Shown here piece by piece: positions 1 through 6,194 of a stretch of 7,691 nucleotides of DNA; position 1 is the stretch's first letter; the number at the start of each line of letters is the position of its first letter. Location: NCBI GenBank assembly GCA_031290295.1, contig JAITNT010000214.1, positions 1 to 7,691 of the forward strand. Reading direction: 5' to 3'. The notes under the pieces were generated by a model. It worked only from the letters and a program-made list of their open reading frames with translations, was not told the origin of the DNA and did no database searches. Position numbers and translations under genes: made by a program. The DNA is from Clostridiales bacterium (GTDB taxonomy: Bacteria > Bacillota > Clostridia > Christensenellales > DUVY01).

Positions 1-413
1 CCCGAAAGCTGGCGCGGGTAGTGACTCTTAAACTCGCTTAATCCGTATTTGTCAAGCAGATTATCCGCGAACGCGAGCGTGGCGGCGTTTTTCTTACGCT
101 GAATTTCCAAGCCCAAAACTACGTTTTCGCGTATTGTGCGCCACTCGAACAGCTGATCGCGTTGCAGCATGTACCCTACGCTCGCCGACGGCTTGATTAC
201 CTCCTCTCCCCCTATATAGACGTGTCCGTCCGAGGGGCGCAACAGTCCGGAAATCAGCGACAACACGGTCGTTTTGCCGCAACCCGACGGGCCTACGACG
301 GATAAATACTCGTTTTTTCTCAAACAAAAGCTCAAGTCCTTAACGGCGAGCGTTTCACCCTCCTTTGAATGATATACGAGAGACACACCTTTAAGACACA
401 ACAAATCCTTCAT
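1..413 (-). CDS. ABC transporter ATP-binding protein, nitrate/sulfonate/taurine type (C-terminal part outside window)
   Basis: This is the cytoplasmic ATPase of an importer, predicted to power uptake of the ligand caught by the lipoprotein encoded just upstream. I translated it by hand from the ATG at 413-411: 137 complete codons are present and the frame stays open to the window edge. The Walker A motif GPSGCGKT is at residues 41-48. The Q-loop glutamine is Q84, within a segment reading GYMLQRDQLFEWRTI, which is typical of the SsuB/TauB/NrtD-type ATPases. The sequence ends in the first residues of the signature motif (LSG), so Walker B and the H-loop lie beyond coordinate 1. A Shine-Dalgarno AAGGAAG (plus strand 421-428) sits about 7 nt before the ATG. 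It follows the binding-protein gene after 93 bp, the usual order for this family, with a permease expected next. The ligand cannot be told from this fragment. Confidence 0.93.
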   Translation of the reverse strand, partial: MKDLLCLKGVSLVYHSKEGETLAVKDLSFCLRKNEYLSVVGPSGCGKTTVLSLISGLLRPSDGHVYIGGEEVIKPSASVGYMLQRDQLFEWRTIRENVVLGLEIQRKKNAATLAFADNLLDKYGLSEFKSHYPRQLS

Positions 414-444
414 TAGCGCAGCTTCCTTATTTAACCAACGGCTT

Positions 445-489
445 CCGTCCGGAACCTGCGGACGGCGGCGTCCCGGACAATCGCCGCCG
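445..489 (-). other. Two overlapping GC-rich hairpins between binding protein and ATPase genes
   Basis: Arms 445-451 (CCGTCCG) and 459-465 (CGGACGG) form a 7-bp stem with a 7-nt loop. Arms 463-470 (CGGCGGCG) and 482-489 (CGCCGCCG) form an 8-bp stem with an 11-nt loop. The two stems share bases 463-465, so they cannot both form completely. No T-tract follows on the minus strand, so this does not look like an intrinsic terminator. By analogy with other binding-protein-dependent operons, a hairpin here could protect the upstream binding-protein mRNA or reduce read-through into the ATPase gene. That role is inferred. Confidence 0.5.
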
Positions 490-506
490 ACCGGCAATTT
501 ACGCCG

Positions 507-1520
507 TCACGCGCTTAGCGCGTCAAGCACGCTTTGAGCATATGAGTTATCTACGATTTCGTCAAAATCGACCTTTTGTTCCAGCTCTCCCGCGTTAATC
601 ATGATATCCTGCAAGCGGTCAAACGCCGCCCTTTTCATTATCGGCGAATTAGTCCACGCGTCAATCGCAAGGTAGGAATCCAGTCCCGCCTCGATCAAGG
701 ACAGCGGCGTGCCCGCGAAGGACCTCTCCAGCACCTCCGCCACCTCGCGCCTCGGGGCTTCGTTCATATAATTGTAGCCCTTAACGATAGCGCGGATAAA
801 CGCCCCTATAGTGTCCGGGTTGGCGTTAACATAGCTGCGGTTAGCCGAGAAAGCCGTATACGGCACCTCGCCGCTTTCCGCGCCTACGCTCGCCACAATG
901 AAGCCCTTGCCCTCCGCGACGAGCTGGGACGCGGCCGGCTCGAAGAGCGTAGTGTAATCGATGGAGGCGTCCGCCGCAAAGACGGGACCCATATTAGCGA
1001 ACGGCACCGAGGTATCGAGATTGATATTTTCATTATGAAACAGGTTATATGACACGTTGCAAATATATTGCAGAGTCATTGCGGGTACGCCGCCGGGTCG
1101 CCCTGCAAGCACGTGCTTGTCGGTAAGATCCGACCACTTAAAATCCGGTTGCGCCGTACGCCCGACCAAAAAAGAACCGTCGCGCTGCGTAAGCTGCGCA
1201 AAAATCACGGGCGCGTCCTTAATGCCCGCGCGGTTAACATAAATCGCGGCTTCCGGTCCCATCAGACCTATTTCGGCGGATTTCGACGTTAACGCGGTCA
1301 TAACCTTATCCGCGCCGTTCGCGTTCTCGATCGTTACCTTGAGTCCCTCCTCCTCAAAAAAACCTTTTTTGTCCGCAATGTACATCGGCGCATAAAAAAA
1401 TGTATGCGCTACCTCCGAAATACGGACCTTTTTCAGTCCGCCGTCCGTCTCGCCGCAACCGACGGGAACGCACAGCGCCATAAGCGCCGCAACGGCAATA
1501 AACAGTATCTTCCTCTTCAT
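507..1520 (-). CDS. ABC transporter substrate-binding lipoprotein, NMT1/THI5/SsuA-like
   Basis: A 337-residue extracytoplasmic solute-binding protein that delivers a small ligand to the ABC importer encoded downstream. The N-terminus has a basic start (MKRK), a hydrophobic stretch to about residue 21 and then C22 followed by polar residues, as in a lipoprotein. The lipobox is imperfect (PVGC, proline at -3). After the signal, the segment around residues 30-70 (KVRISEVAHTFFYAPMYIAD, then KKGFFEEEGL) is the hallmark opening of the NMT1/THI5-like periplasmic-binding family, used for nitrate, sulfonates, taurine, pyrimidine precursors and others. Length is normal for the family. The ATG at 1520-1518 has a strong GGAGG site (1526-1530) five bases upstream. 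No TPP (THI-box) leader was seen upstream, so there is no positive support for a thiamine-precursor role, and the true ligand is unknown. It ends 93 bp before the ATPase gene. Confidence 0.93.
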   Translation of the reverse strand: MKRKILFIAVAALMALCVPVGCGETDGGLKKVRISEVAHTFFYAPMYIADKKGFFEEEGLKVTIENANGADKVMTALTSKSAEIGLMGPEAAIYVNRAGIKDAPVIFAQLTQRDGSFLVGRTAQPDFKWSDLTDKHVLAGRPGGVPAMTLQYICNVSYNLFHNENINLDTSVPFANMGPVFAADASIDYTTLFEPAASQLVAEGKGFIVASVGAESGEVPYTAFSANRSYVNANPDTIGAFIRAIVKGYNYMNEAPRREVAEVLERSFAGTPLSLIEAGLDSYLAIDAWTNSPIMKRAAFDRLQDIMINAGELEQKVDFDEIVDNSYAQSVLDALSA

Positions 1521-1588
1521 AAATTCCTCCGAAAGAATATAGATACACCATACTATTCGCGCCTGAAAATAAATGTGCGCCCGCCCGG

Positions 1589-1617
1589 ACTATAAAGAGG
1601 TTTCGCTCCCGCGCTAA
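1589..1617 (-). promoter_or_regulatory. Candidate sigma-A promoter for the substrate-binding protein operon
   Basis: On the minus strand, TATAGT (1589-1594, five of six matches to the -10 consensus) is preceded at 17 bp by a weak -35, TTAGCG (1612-1617). Transcription would start near 1582, leaving a 5' leader of roughly 60 nt before the ATG at 1520. It lies in the 130-bp gap behind the YkvI-family gene, where a new transcription unit is likely because the functions differ. The weak -35 makes this tentative. Confidence 0.3.
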
Positions 1618-1650
1618 CAGCCGACGCTTATACGCCGGTATAAAAATTTT

Positions 1651-2718
1651 CTATTTCACTTTTATTTTAACGCGCATACCGCGCGGCATAATATCTGCAG
1701 CTTTATTTTTCCTCAAATAATTCGCGGTTATGAATACGAACGCAATGCCCACGATTCCCGAAATCGGATAGTAGATTTCCACGATAGCCCTGAAGCCTTG
1801 CCGCGAAACGATATAGCCGAGTATCAGTACGACCAAAAGGCTGAGCGCTTTGTTTCTGATAATCTGCTTCGCCGACGCATGAAGCGTGTATGCGGCCGCT
1901 ATTACGGATGTAAAAATTCCGAGCCAAATTATGACGAGCGAAAGCACGCCGATATTCATTCGCCTTGAAAGAACGATTATGGGCATTTCGGCAAGCAGCA
2001 CGCCGTACCCGCCCGCAAGCACGGCGGCGACGATAAGAATAATAAACAGCGTTATAATTACCGAGGAAATCAGAGCGGAAAGAAACGCCGTCTTGCGGTC
2101 GGGGCGGATTCCGAAAAGCACGCCCGAGGCAAGCATCATATTCATACCGACGTAAACGGGAATATTGAGGATATTAAGGATAAGCCCGTCAATCGACACC
2201 GCGGTATTTCCCGCGGACGGACGCGCGATATTAAAGACGCACACCGCGACAAGCAGCAGCATTATTACCGGAACAAGCACGTTGTTAATTTTCGATACGC
2301 CCTTTATACCGAAATACACTACGACGAAGGTCAACACGAGGGTTAAAATACCCGCGAACGGAAAGCCGACGTAATCGGCGGTAAGCGCGTCGCTCCCGCC
2401 GAACATCGAGCCTAACAGCACCGTATAGTTGAACAGCAAAAATATATCGAGTACCGCGGGCGCGCGCGGACAAAGCGCGAGCGTCACGTCGTGAATGCTT
2501 TGCGCCCGGATTTTTTCGCCCGCCCGGAAGAACAGCATAATCACGGCAAAAAACAGCGCGCCCGCCAATACGGCGGCAAAACACGCGTACCACCCGAACC
2601 CCGCAAAAAAGAGCACAAGCTCCTTGCCGCTGGCGAACCCCGCGCCGATAACGGTACCGAGTATAAGCATAGTGGTGTTAATAACGGGAAAAACTCCCGA
2701 GCCGAAAATACGCCGCAT
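1651..2718 (-). CDS. YkvI-family multi-pass membrane protein
   Basis: A 355-residue integral membrane protein with about ten hydrophobic segments (roughly residues 11-31, 38-64, 88-108, 121-138, 145-164, 178-202, 211-235, 256-283, 289-306 and 315-337). The first helix carries GTVIGAGFASGKE (residues 21-33), the signature of the YkvI family (COG3949). That family is thought to be related to LeuT-fold amino-acid/cation transporters, where an unwound GxG region in helix 1 binds substrate. The C-terminus is short and basic. No substrate has been settled for the family, so a transporter role is inferred. The ATG at 2718-2716 has a TAAGGG site (2725-2730) six bases upstream. It follows engB after 93 bp. 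Its leader contains the inverted repeat and palindrome listed separately, so it is probably controlled independently. I see no convincing terminator after its TAG stop. Confidence 0.88.
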   Translation of the reverse strand: MRRIFGSGVFPVINTTMLILGTVIGAGFASGKELVLFFAGFGWYACFAAVLAGALFFAVIMLFFRAGEKIRAQSIHDVTLALCPRAPAVLDIFLLFNYTVLLGSMFGGSDALTADYVGFPFAGILTLVLTFVVVYFGIKGVSKINNVLVPVIMLLLVAVCVFNIARPSAGNTAVSIDGLILNILNIPVYVGMNMMLASGVLFGIRPDRKTAFLSALISSVIITLFIILIVAAVLAGGYGVLLAEMPIIVLSRRMNIGVLSLVIIWLGIFTSVIAAAYTLHASAKQIIRNKALSLLVVLILGYIVSRQGFRAIVEIYYPISGIVGIAFVFITANYLRKNKAADIMPRGMRVKIKVK

Positions 2719-2762
2719 AATTTACCCTTAGATAGTTTATTAGACTAGTCTATTATGCGGCG
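2711..2762 (-). promoter_or_regulatory. 11-bp inverted repeat spanning the YkvI-family start codon
   Basis: CGCCGCATAAT (2711-2721) and ATTATGCGGCG (2752-2762) are perfect reverse complements separated by 30 nt. On the minus-strand transcript the downstream arm contains the ATG (2718-2716) and the first bases of the next codons. The ribosome binding site (2725-2730) is in the enclosed loop. An RNA that begins upstream of 2762, for example read-through from engB, would bury the start codon in an 11-bp stem with six G-C pairs. A transcript starting inside the loop would escape this. The structure is directly visible; the regulatory role is inferred. Confidence 0.55.
2741..2752. promoter_or_regulatory. 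12-bp perfect palindrome, possible operator
   Basis: TAGACTAGTCTA is a perfect palindrome in the short gap before the YkvI-family gene, 23 bp upstream of its start codon. Perfect palindromes of this size next to promoters of membrane-transport genes often bind dimeric repressors of the TetR or MarR type. Possible -10 elements overlap it on the minus strand (CATAAT at 2752-2757, TCTAAT at 2739-2744), but neither has a good -35 at 17 bp. No regulator gene lies in the window, so the operator call is inferred. Confidence 0.4.
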
Positions 2763-2811
2763 CAAATATTTAGAATGCCTATGTCGGCAATTAACGGAAT
2801 TGATTGCGTCG

Positions 2812-3402
2812 TTATCCGCGAATGCGGCTAAAAATCGCTTCCGTCACCTTGTCCTTGTTGTAACCGGTTTCATTTGAAACGGGGATTATGTTATCTATCC
2901 CTACTCCGAAAGCATTGTCGAGTTCTCTTAACTGCGACGCGATACGCATTTTTGACAGCTTGTCGGACTTCGTGGCTATTACCGTATACGGAATTTTGTT
3001 GAAGTATAAATATTTCTGCATGGTAATGTCCTGCTCGGTAGGCGCATGCCTGATGTCTGCCAGCAGTATGACCTGCTTTAGCTCGGGCGAGCCGCACAAA
3101 TAGCCCTCTATCATTGCCGCCCAATCCTTCGTATCGGATTTTGCGCCCGCTTGAAAGCCGTATCCGGGTAAATCCACTATGTAAAATTCATCGCCGTTTA
3201 TTCTGAAAAGATTGATTAATCTCGTTCTGCCCGGGGTATTGCTGACCCGCGCAAGCTGCCGCACCCCGCAAAGCATATTTATGAAGCTGGATTTGCCTAC
3301 GTTAGAGCGCCCCACGACGGCTATTTCGGGCAGTCCGTCCGGAAAAGGCTCGCCGTAACGGACATATGAGGTTATGAATTCGGCGCTTTTAATAATATTC
3401 AA
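2812..3402 (-). CDS. engB: Ribosome biogenesis GTPase EngB (YihA/YsxC)
   Basis: A 196-residue TRAFAC-class GTPase that binds the immature 50S ribosomal subunit and helps complete its assembly; essential in Bacillus subtilis, where it is called YsxC. Motifs in order: G1 GRSNVGKS (residues 31-38), a TPGRTR switch-I segment (56-61) with the family threonine, G3 DLPGYG (77-82), the family-specific DIRHAPTEQD (116-125), and G4 TKSD (144-147). A G5-like PVSNETG segment lies near the C-terminus. Length matches the family. The start codon is TTG (3402-3400), not ATG: no in-frame ATG precedes the first conserved residues, and AAGGAG (3410-3415) sits seven bases upstream of the TTG. It follows lon after 70 bp with no terminator visible, so it is probably co-transcribed with lon, the arrangement also known from Bacillus. 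Confidence 0.97.
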   Translation of the reverse strand: MNIIKSAEFITSYVRYGEPFPDGLPEIAVVGRSNVGKSSFINMLCGVRQLARVSNTPGRTRLINLFRINGDEFYIVDLPGYGFQAGAKSDTKDWAAMIEGYLCGSPELKQVILLADIRHAPTEQDITMQKYLYFNKIPYTVIATKSDKLSKMRIASQLRELDNAFGVGIDNIIPVSNETGYNKDKVTEAIFSRIRG

Positions 3403-3409
3403 AAAACCA

Positions 3410-3415
3410 CTCCTT
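3410..3415 (-). promoter_or_regulatory. Ribosome binding site fixing the TTG start of engB
   Basis: AAGGAG on the minus strand, seven bases before TTG at 3402-3400. It decides the start, because no ATG is available near the N-terminus of the conserved domain. Confidence 0.8.
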
Positions 3416-3472
3416 GCTGCAGCGCGAACATATAAATTGCCTCTGCATTTTTACGCAATATTTGCCGAACCC

Positions 3473-5836
3473 CTATTGTCTATATGAAGTAAGCGCGGTT
3501 TCAAAGGCGGTATCTATCGAGGACATAGGGATAATACGCATACCGCCGCGGATATTAGCGGGAATTTCCTCTAAATCCTTAACGTTATCGTTCGGTATAA
3601 GTATCGTTTGAATGCCCGCGCGGTACGCCGCAAGCATTTTTTCCTTTAAGCCGCCTATAGGCAGCACCCTGCCCCTTAACGTCACCTCGCCGGTCATAGC
3701 TACGGTTCTGCTTACCGCGCGGTCGGTAAACGCCGAAAGTATCGCGGTGGCGATAGCCGTACCCGCGCTAGGGCCGTCCTTAGGCACCGCGCCTTCGGGC
3801 ACGTGCAAATGTATATCCGTTGTCGCGAACCGCGCCGCGTCTATATTGTATTTATCCGCGCGCGAATGTATCAGGCTGATAGCCGTGCGCGCCGACTCCT
3901 TCATGATGTCGCCTAATTGACCGGTAAGCTGTATTTCACCCTTACCGCCCGGCAAAAGCGTAACCTCTATGTTCATGGTTTTGCCGCCTACCGCCGTCCA
4001 CGCCAGCCCCGTCGACAAGCCGACCTCGTCGGCGTCGTTCATGATGCTGACGGAATACTTAGGAACGCCGAGATAATCGGAAAGCTCGCCCGCGCCGATC
4101 TCTATCCTGTTTGCGTCCGTTTGCTTCTCGATAATACGCAGCGCGATTTTACGGCAAATATTCGCAATCTCGCGTTCCAGACTTCTTACGCCGCTTTCGC
4201 GCGTGTATGTTTCCGCTATAAGCGTGAGAACCTCGTCGGCTATAACGACCTCGGTTTTTGAAAGCCCGTGCGCCGCAAGCTGCTTAGGCAAAAGGTACTT
4301 GCGGGCAATCTGTACCTTTTCCGCGTCGGTATATCCGGAAAGCTCGATAATTTCCATTCTGTCCAAAAGCGGCGCGGGAATCGTCTCCACGCCGTTAGCG
4401 GTGGTTACGAACAGCGCCTTAGAAAGGTCGTACGGAATTTCTAAATAATGGTCGCGGTAATGGAAGTTTTGCTCCGGGTCAAGCACCTCGAGCATAGCGG
4501 ATGCGGGATCGCCGCGGTAATCCGAGGACATTTTGTCGATTTCGTCCAACAAAAACACCGGGTTAATCGTGCCCGCTTGCTTCATGTGGTATATGATACG
4601 TCCCGGAATAGCGCCGATATAGGTGCGTCGGTGACCGCGTATTTCCGCTTCGTCCTTAACCCCGCCGAGCGACATACTCACGAACTCGCGGCTGAGAGTG
4701 CGCGCGATAGACCTTACGATAGAGGTTTTGCCCACGCCCGGAGGGCCTACGAAGCAAAGGATAGGACCGCGCGTCGAGCCCGTCAGCTGCAAAACGGCAA
4801 GGTATTCCAAAATCCTTTCCTTGACCTTTTCAAGACCGTAATGATCCTCGTTAAGAATATCGCGGGCAAGTCCCAAATCCGTATTGTCCGAAGATGTTTT
4901 TTCCCAAGGAACGTCGAGAATCCATTCGATGTACGAACGGCTCACGCTCGCTTCCGGAGAGGTCGGGCTCATTTTGCCCAGGCGGCGAACCTCCTTCTCT
5001 ATCTTTTCCAGAGCCTCTTTGGGCAGCTTCAGCTTTTTTGCTTTCGCCAAATACTCGTCAAGCTCCTCCTCGCCGTCGCCTAATTCCTCATGAATTGCGC
5101 GCACCTGCTCGCGAAGATAGTAATCCTTTTGATTTTTGTCGATTTGCTTGCGCACCTTAGCGCTGATTTTCTTCTCAACCTTGAGAATTTCCGCTTCCCT
5201 TATAATGGCAAGCAACAGCATGTCAAGCCTTTGTTCCGGTGTCGAAGCGGACAAAAACCTCTGACGCTCATCCTCCTTTCTAAGGAGATACTGCCCGAAA
5301 ACATAGGCGTACCGCTCGGGATCGTCCTCGATATTTATTTGCGAAATCTCTTGCGGCAACTTGCTGTCAAGATGCGTGTAGTCGGCGGCGGCATCCTTAA
5401 TAGAGCGAATATAAGCCTCGGATGCCGACGAAATTTTGTTGTCGGTAATTTCGGGGGTTTTGAGGGTAACCTCAAAAGCGGGATTAACACTCATGTATGA
5501 GTCTATTTCCGCGCGGGCGACACCCTGAACCATAGCGCGGACGATATCGTTTGAAACCCTCTCCACGCGTTTGATTCTGCAAATAGTCCCCGCTCTGTGA
5601 ATATCCTTAGGCGACGGCATAGTGGTAGCCGCGTGTTTTTGAGCGACGACAAAGATATCCTCGCCTACCTCGAACGCCTTATTAATGGCAACCAGCGATT
5701 TGTCGCGCGCGACCTCGAGCAGTACAAGCGCATGGGGAAAGATAACCATTCCGCGAAGCGCAATCATTTTGTATATCCTGGGCGCATTCACGCGATCGAA
5801 CTCGTGTTTTTCCATTCCGAAAATAAAATCGTTCAT
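3473..5836 (-). CDS. lon: ATP-dependent protease LonA
   Basis: Cytoplasmic AAA+ serine protease that unfolds and degrades misfolded and regulatory proteins as a homohexamer. Counted from the upstream ATG at 5860, the open frame has 795 residues; I prefer the ATG at 5836 (787 residues). That start has AAGG eight bases ahead, whereas the 5860 start has no recognisable site and lies only about 16 nt from the predicted transcription start. Domains: N-terminal substrate-binding domain beginning at about residue 30 ([11 protein letters not shown]), a coiled-coil-rich linker near 230-290, the AAA+ module with Walker A GPPGVGKT (372-379) and Walker B VFLLDEID, and a C-terminal peptidase with PKDGPSAG (catalytic S698) and GGLKEK (catalytic lysine K741). 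These numbers use the 5860 start. All catalytic residues are intact and the length is normal. It has its own promoter and probably leads engB. Confidence 0.97.
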   Translation of the reverse strand: MNDFIFGMEKHEFDRVNAPRIYKMIALRGMVIFPHALVLLEVARDKSLVAINKAFEVGEDIFVVAQKHAATTMPSPKDIHRAGTICRIKRVERVSNDIVRAMVQGVARAEIDSYMSVNPAFEVTLKTPEITDNKISSASEAYIRSIKDAAADYTHLDSKLPQEISQINIEDDPERYAYVFGQYLLRKEDERQRFLSASTPEQRLDMLLLAIIREAEILKVEKKISAKVRKQIDKNQKDYYLREQVRAIHEELGDGEEELDEYLAKAKKLKLPKEALEKIEKEVRRLGKMSPTSPEASVSRSYIEWILDVPWEKTSSDNTDLGLARDILNEDHYGLEKVKERILEYLAVLQLTGSTRGPILCFVGPPGVGKTSIVRSIARTLSREFVSMSLGGVKDEAEIRGHRRTYIGAIPGRIIYHMKQAGTINPVFLLDEIDKMSSDYRGDPASAMLEVLDPEQNFHYRDHYLEIPYDLSKALFVTTANGVETIPAPLLDRMEIIELSGYTDAEKVQIARKYLLPKQLAAHGLSKTEVVIADEVLTLIAETYTRESGVRSLEREIANICRKIALRIIEKQTDANRIEIGAGELSDYLGVPKYSVSIMNDADEVGLSTGLAWTAVGGKTMNIEVTLLPGGKGEIQLTGQLGDIMKESARTAISLIHSRADKYNIDAARFATTDIHLHVPEGAVPKDGPSAGTAIATAILSAFTDRAVSRTVAMTGEVTLRGRVLPIGGLKEKMLAAYRAGIQTILIPNDNVKDLEEIPANIRGGMRIIPMSSIDTAFETALTSYRQ

Positions 5837-5882
5837 ATCCACCGCCTTATGCTTTTGCATAAATTCAATTCAATATATATAA

Positions 5883-5911
5883 AGTGTATCATAGCCGGCA
5901 ATAATATTCAA
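5883..5911 (-). promoter_or_regulatory. Sigma-A-type promoter of lon
   Basis: On the minus strand TTGAAT (5906-5911) and TACACT (5883-5888) are separated by exactly 17 bp. The -10 is preceded by TGA, giving an extended -10 (TGn). Each hexamer matches four of six consensus bases. Transcription would begin near 5876, about 40 nt ahead of the preferred lon ATG. No CIRCE element or CtsR heptad repeat, the usual Firmicutes heat-shock operators, is visible around it. Confidence 0.55.
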
Positions 5912-5930
5912 GTATTTTCTTTAAGGTACG

Positions 5931-5959
5931 TAAAAAGACAACCGCATTAATCCTGCGGC
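5931..5959 (-). terminator. Probable intrinsic terminator after clpX
   Basis: In the minus-strand transcript GCCGCA (5959-5954) pairs with UGCGGU (5946-5941), closing a 7-nt loop. This gives five Watson-Crick pairs plus one G-U, followed directly by UGUCUUUUUA (5940-5931). The stem is short but GC-rich and the U-tract is convincing. It lies just upstream of the lon promoter, where the clpP-clpX transcript would be expected to end. Confidence 0.5.
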
Positions 5960-5960
5960 G

Positions 5961-6194
5961 AAGAGATGTTTCGACTGCGCGCTAGCATTGACATTGATAA
6001 GGCTTTAATGGTATTCGTACGGTAGCAAGTAAAGTAATTTTCATTCGTACACAATACAACTAAACCGGAGCGCAGCAAAATCGCATTTTTGCGGAGCGAC
6101 CCCGTTGGAAGTCCGACTGAATCGGGAGAAGCAAGCAAGGCGGTAACGCCGCAGCATAGCGCCGATTCACGTTTGGTCGGCTTATTCAGCTATA
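5961..6194. other. Structured non-coding region between clpX and the terminator; possible dispersed repeat
   Basis: No convincing gene lies here. The region holds an 8-bp direct repeat ATTCGTAC (6013-6020 and 6043-6050, 30 bp apart) and a 7-bp direct repeat CGGAGCG (6066-6072 and 6092-6098). Between the latter is a hairpin, GCAAAA (6075-6080) with TTTTGC (6087-6092). There are also several inverted repeats near the clpX end (listed separately). Such a cluster of short repeats in an intergenic gap, with no protein product, resembles intergenic repeat elements scattered in many Clostridia genomes, but one window cannot show dispersal. In many Clostridia and Bacillus genomes lonB lies between clpX and lonA; it is absent here. 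Confidence 0.4.
6118..6193 (-). other. Two mutually exclusive stem-loops just after clpX
   Basis: Fold one: 6156-6160 (ATAGC) with 6189-6193 (GCTAT), and 6161-6165 (GCCGA) with 6177-6181 (TCGGC). This makes ten base pairs with a 7-nt bulge (6182-6188) and an 11-nt loop. Fold two: 6118-6125 (TGAATCGG) with 6162-6169 (CCGATTCA), eight pairs, enclosing a small GGCG/CGCC hairpin (6139-6142 with 6147-6150). Both folds use 6162-6165, so they compete. The element starts one base after the clpX stop codon and would form the start of the clpX 3' untranslated RNA. A function in decay or termination is inferred. Confidence 0.4.

Noticed and set aside
94..327. Minus-strand 77-residue frame near the left edge
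   Set aside because: It overlaps the ABC ATPase in another frame; the ATPase frame has Walker A and Q-loop motifs.
1628..1643. Hairpin TTATAC-GCCG-GTATAA after the YkvI-family gene as a terminator
   Set aside because: The six-bp stem is mostly A-T and no T-tract follows it on the minus strand.
1521..1650. TPP riboswitch or other known riboswitch ahead of the THI5-like binding protein
   Set aside because: The conserved CUGAGA and ACCUGAUC-type blocks of the THI box are absent, and no other familiar aptamer is visible in this 130-bp gap.
2788..2802. Hairpin CAATT/AATTG after engB as a terminator
   Set aside because: The five-bp A-T-rich stem has no following T-run, so it is too weak to call.
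3403..3472. Separate promoter for engB in the 70-bp gap after lon
   Set aside because: The best pair, TTGCGT and TATATG 18 bp apart, matches the consensus poorly; co-transcription with lon is simpler.
4448..5083. Plus-strand frame of 211 residues opposite lon
   Set aside because: It is fully antisense to the strongly conserved AAA+ region of lon, is arginine-rich as expected for the complement of GC-rich codons, and matches no family I recognise.
5947..6138. Minus-strand 63-residue reading frame between clpX and lon
   Set aside because: It has no ribosome binding site, low-complexity composition and no recognisable domain. It runs through the repeat and hairpin sequences and ends inside the terminator loop, so it reads as translated intergenic sequence.
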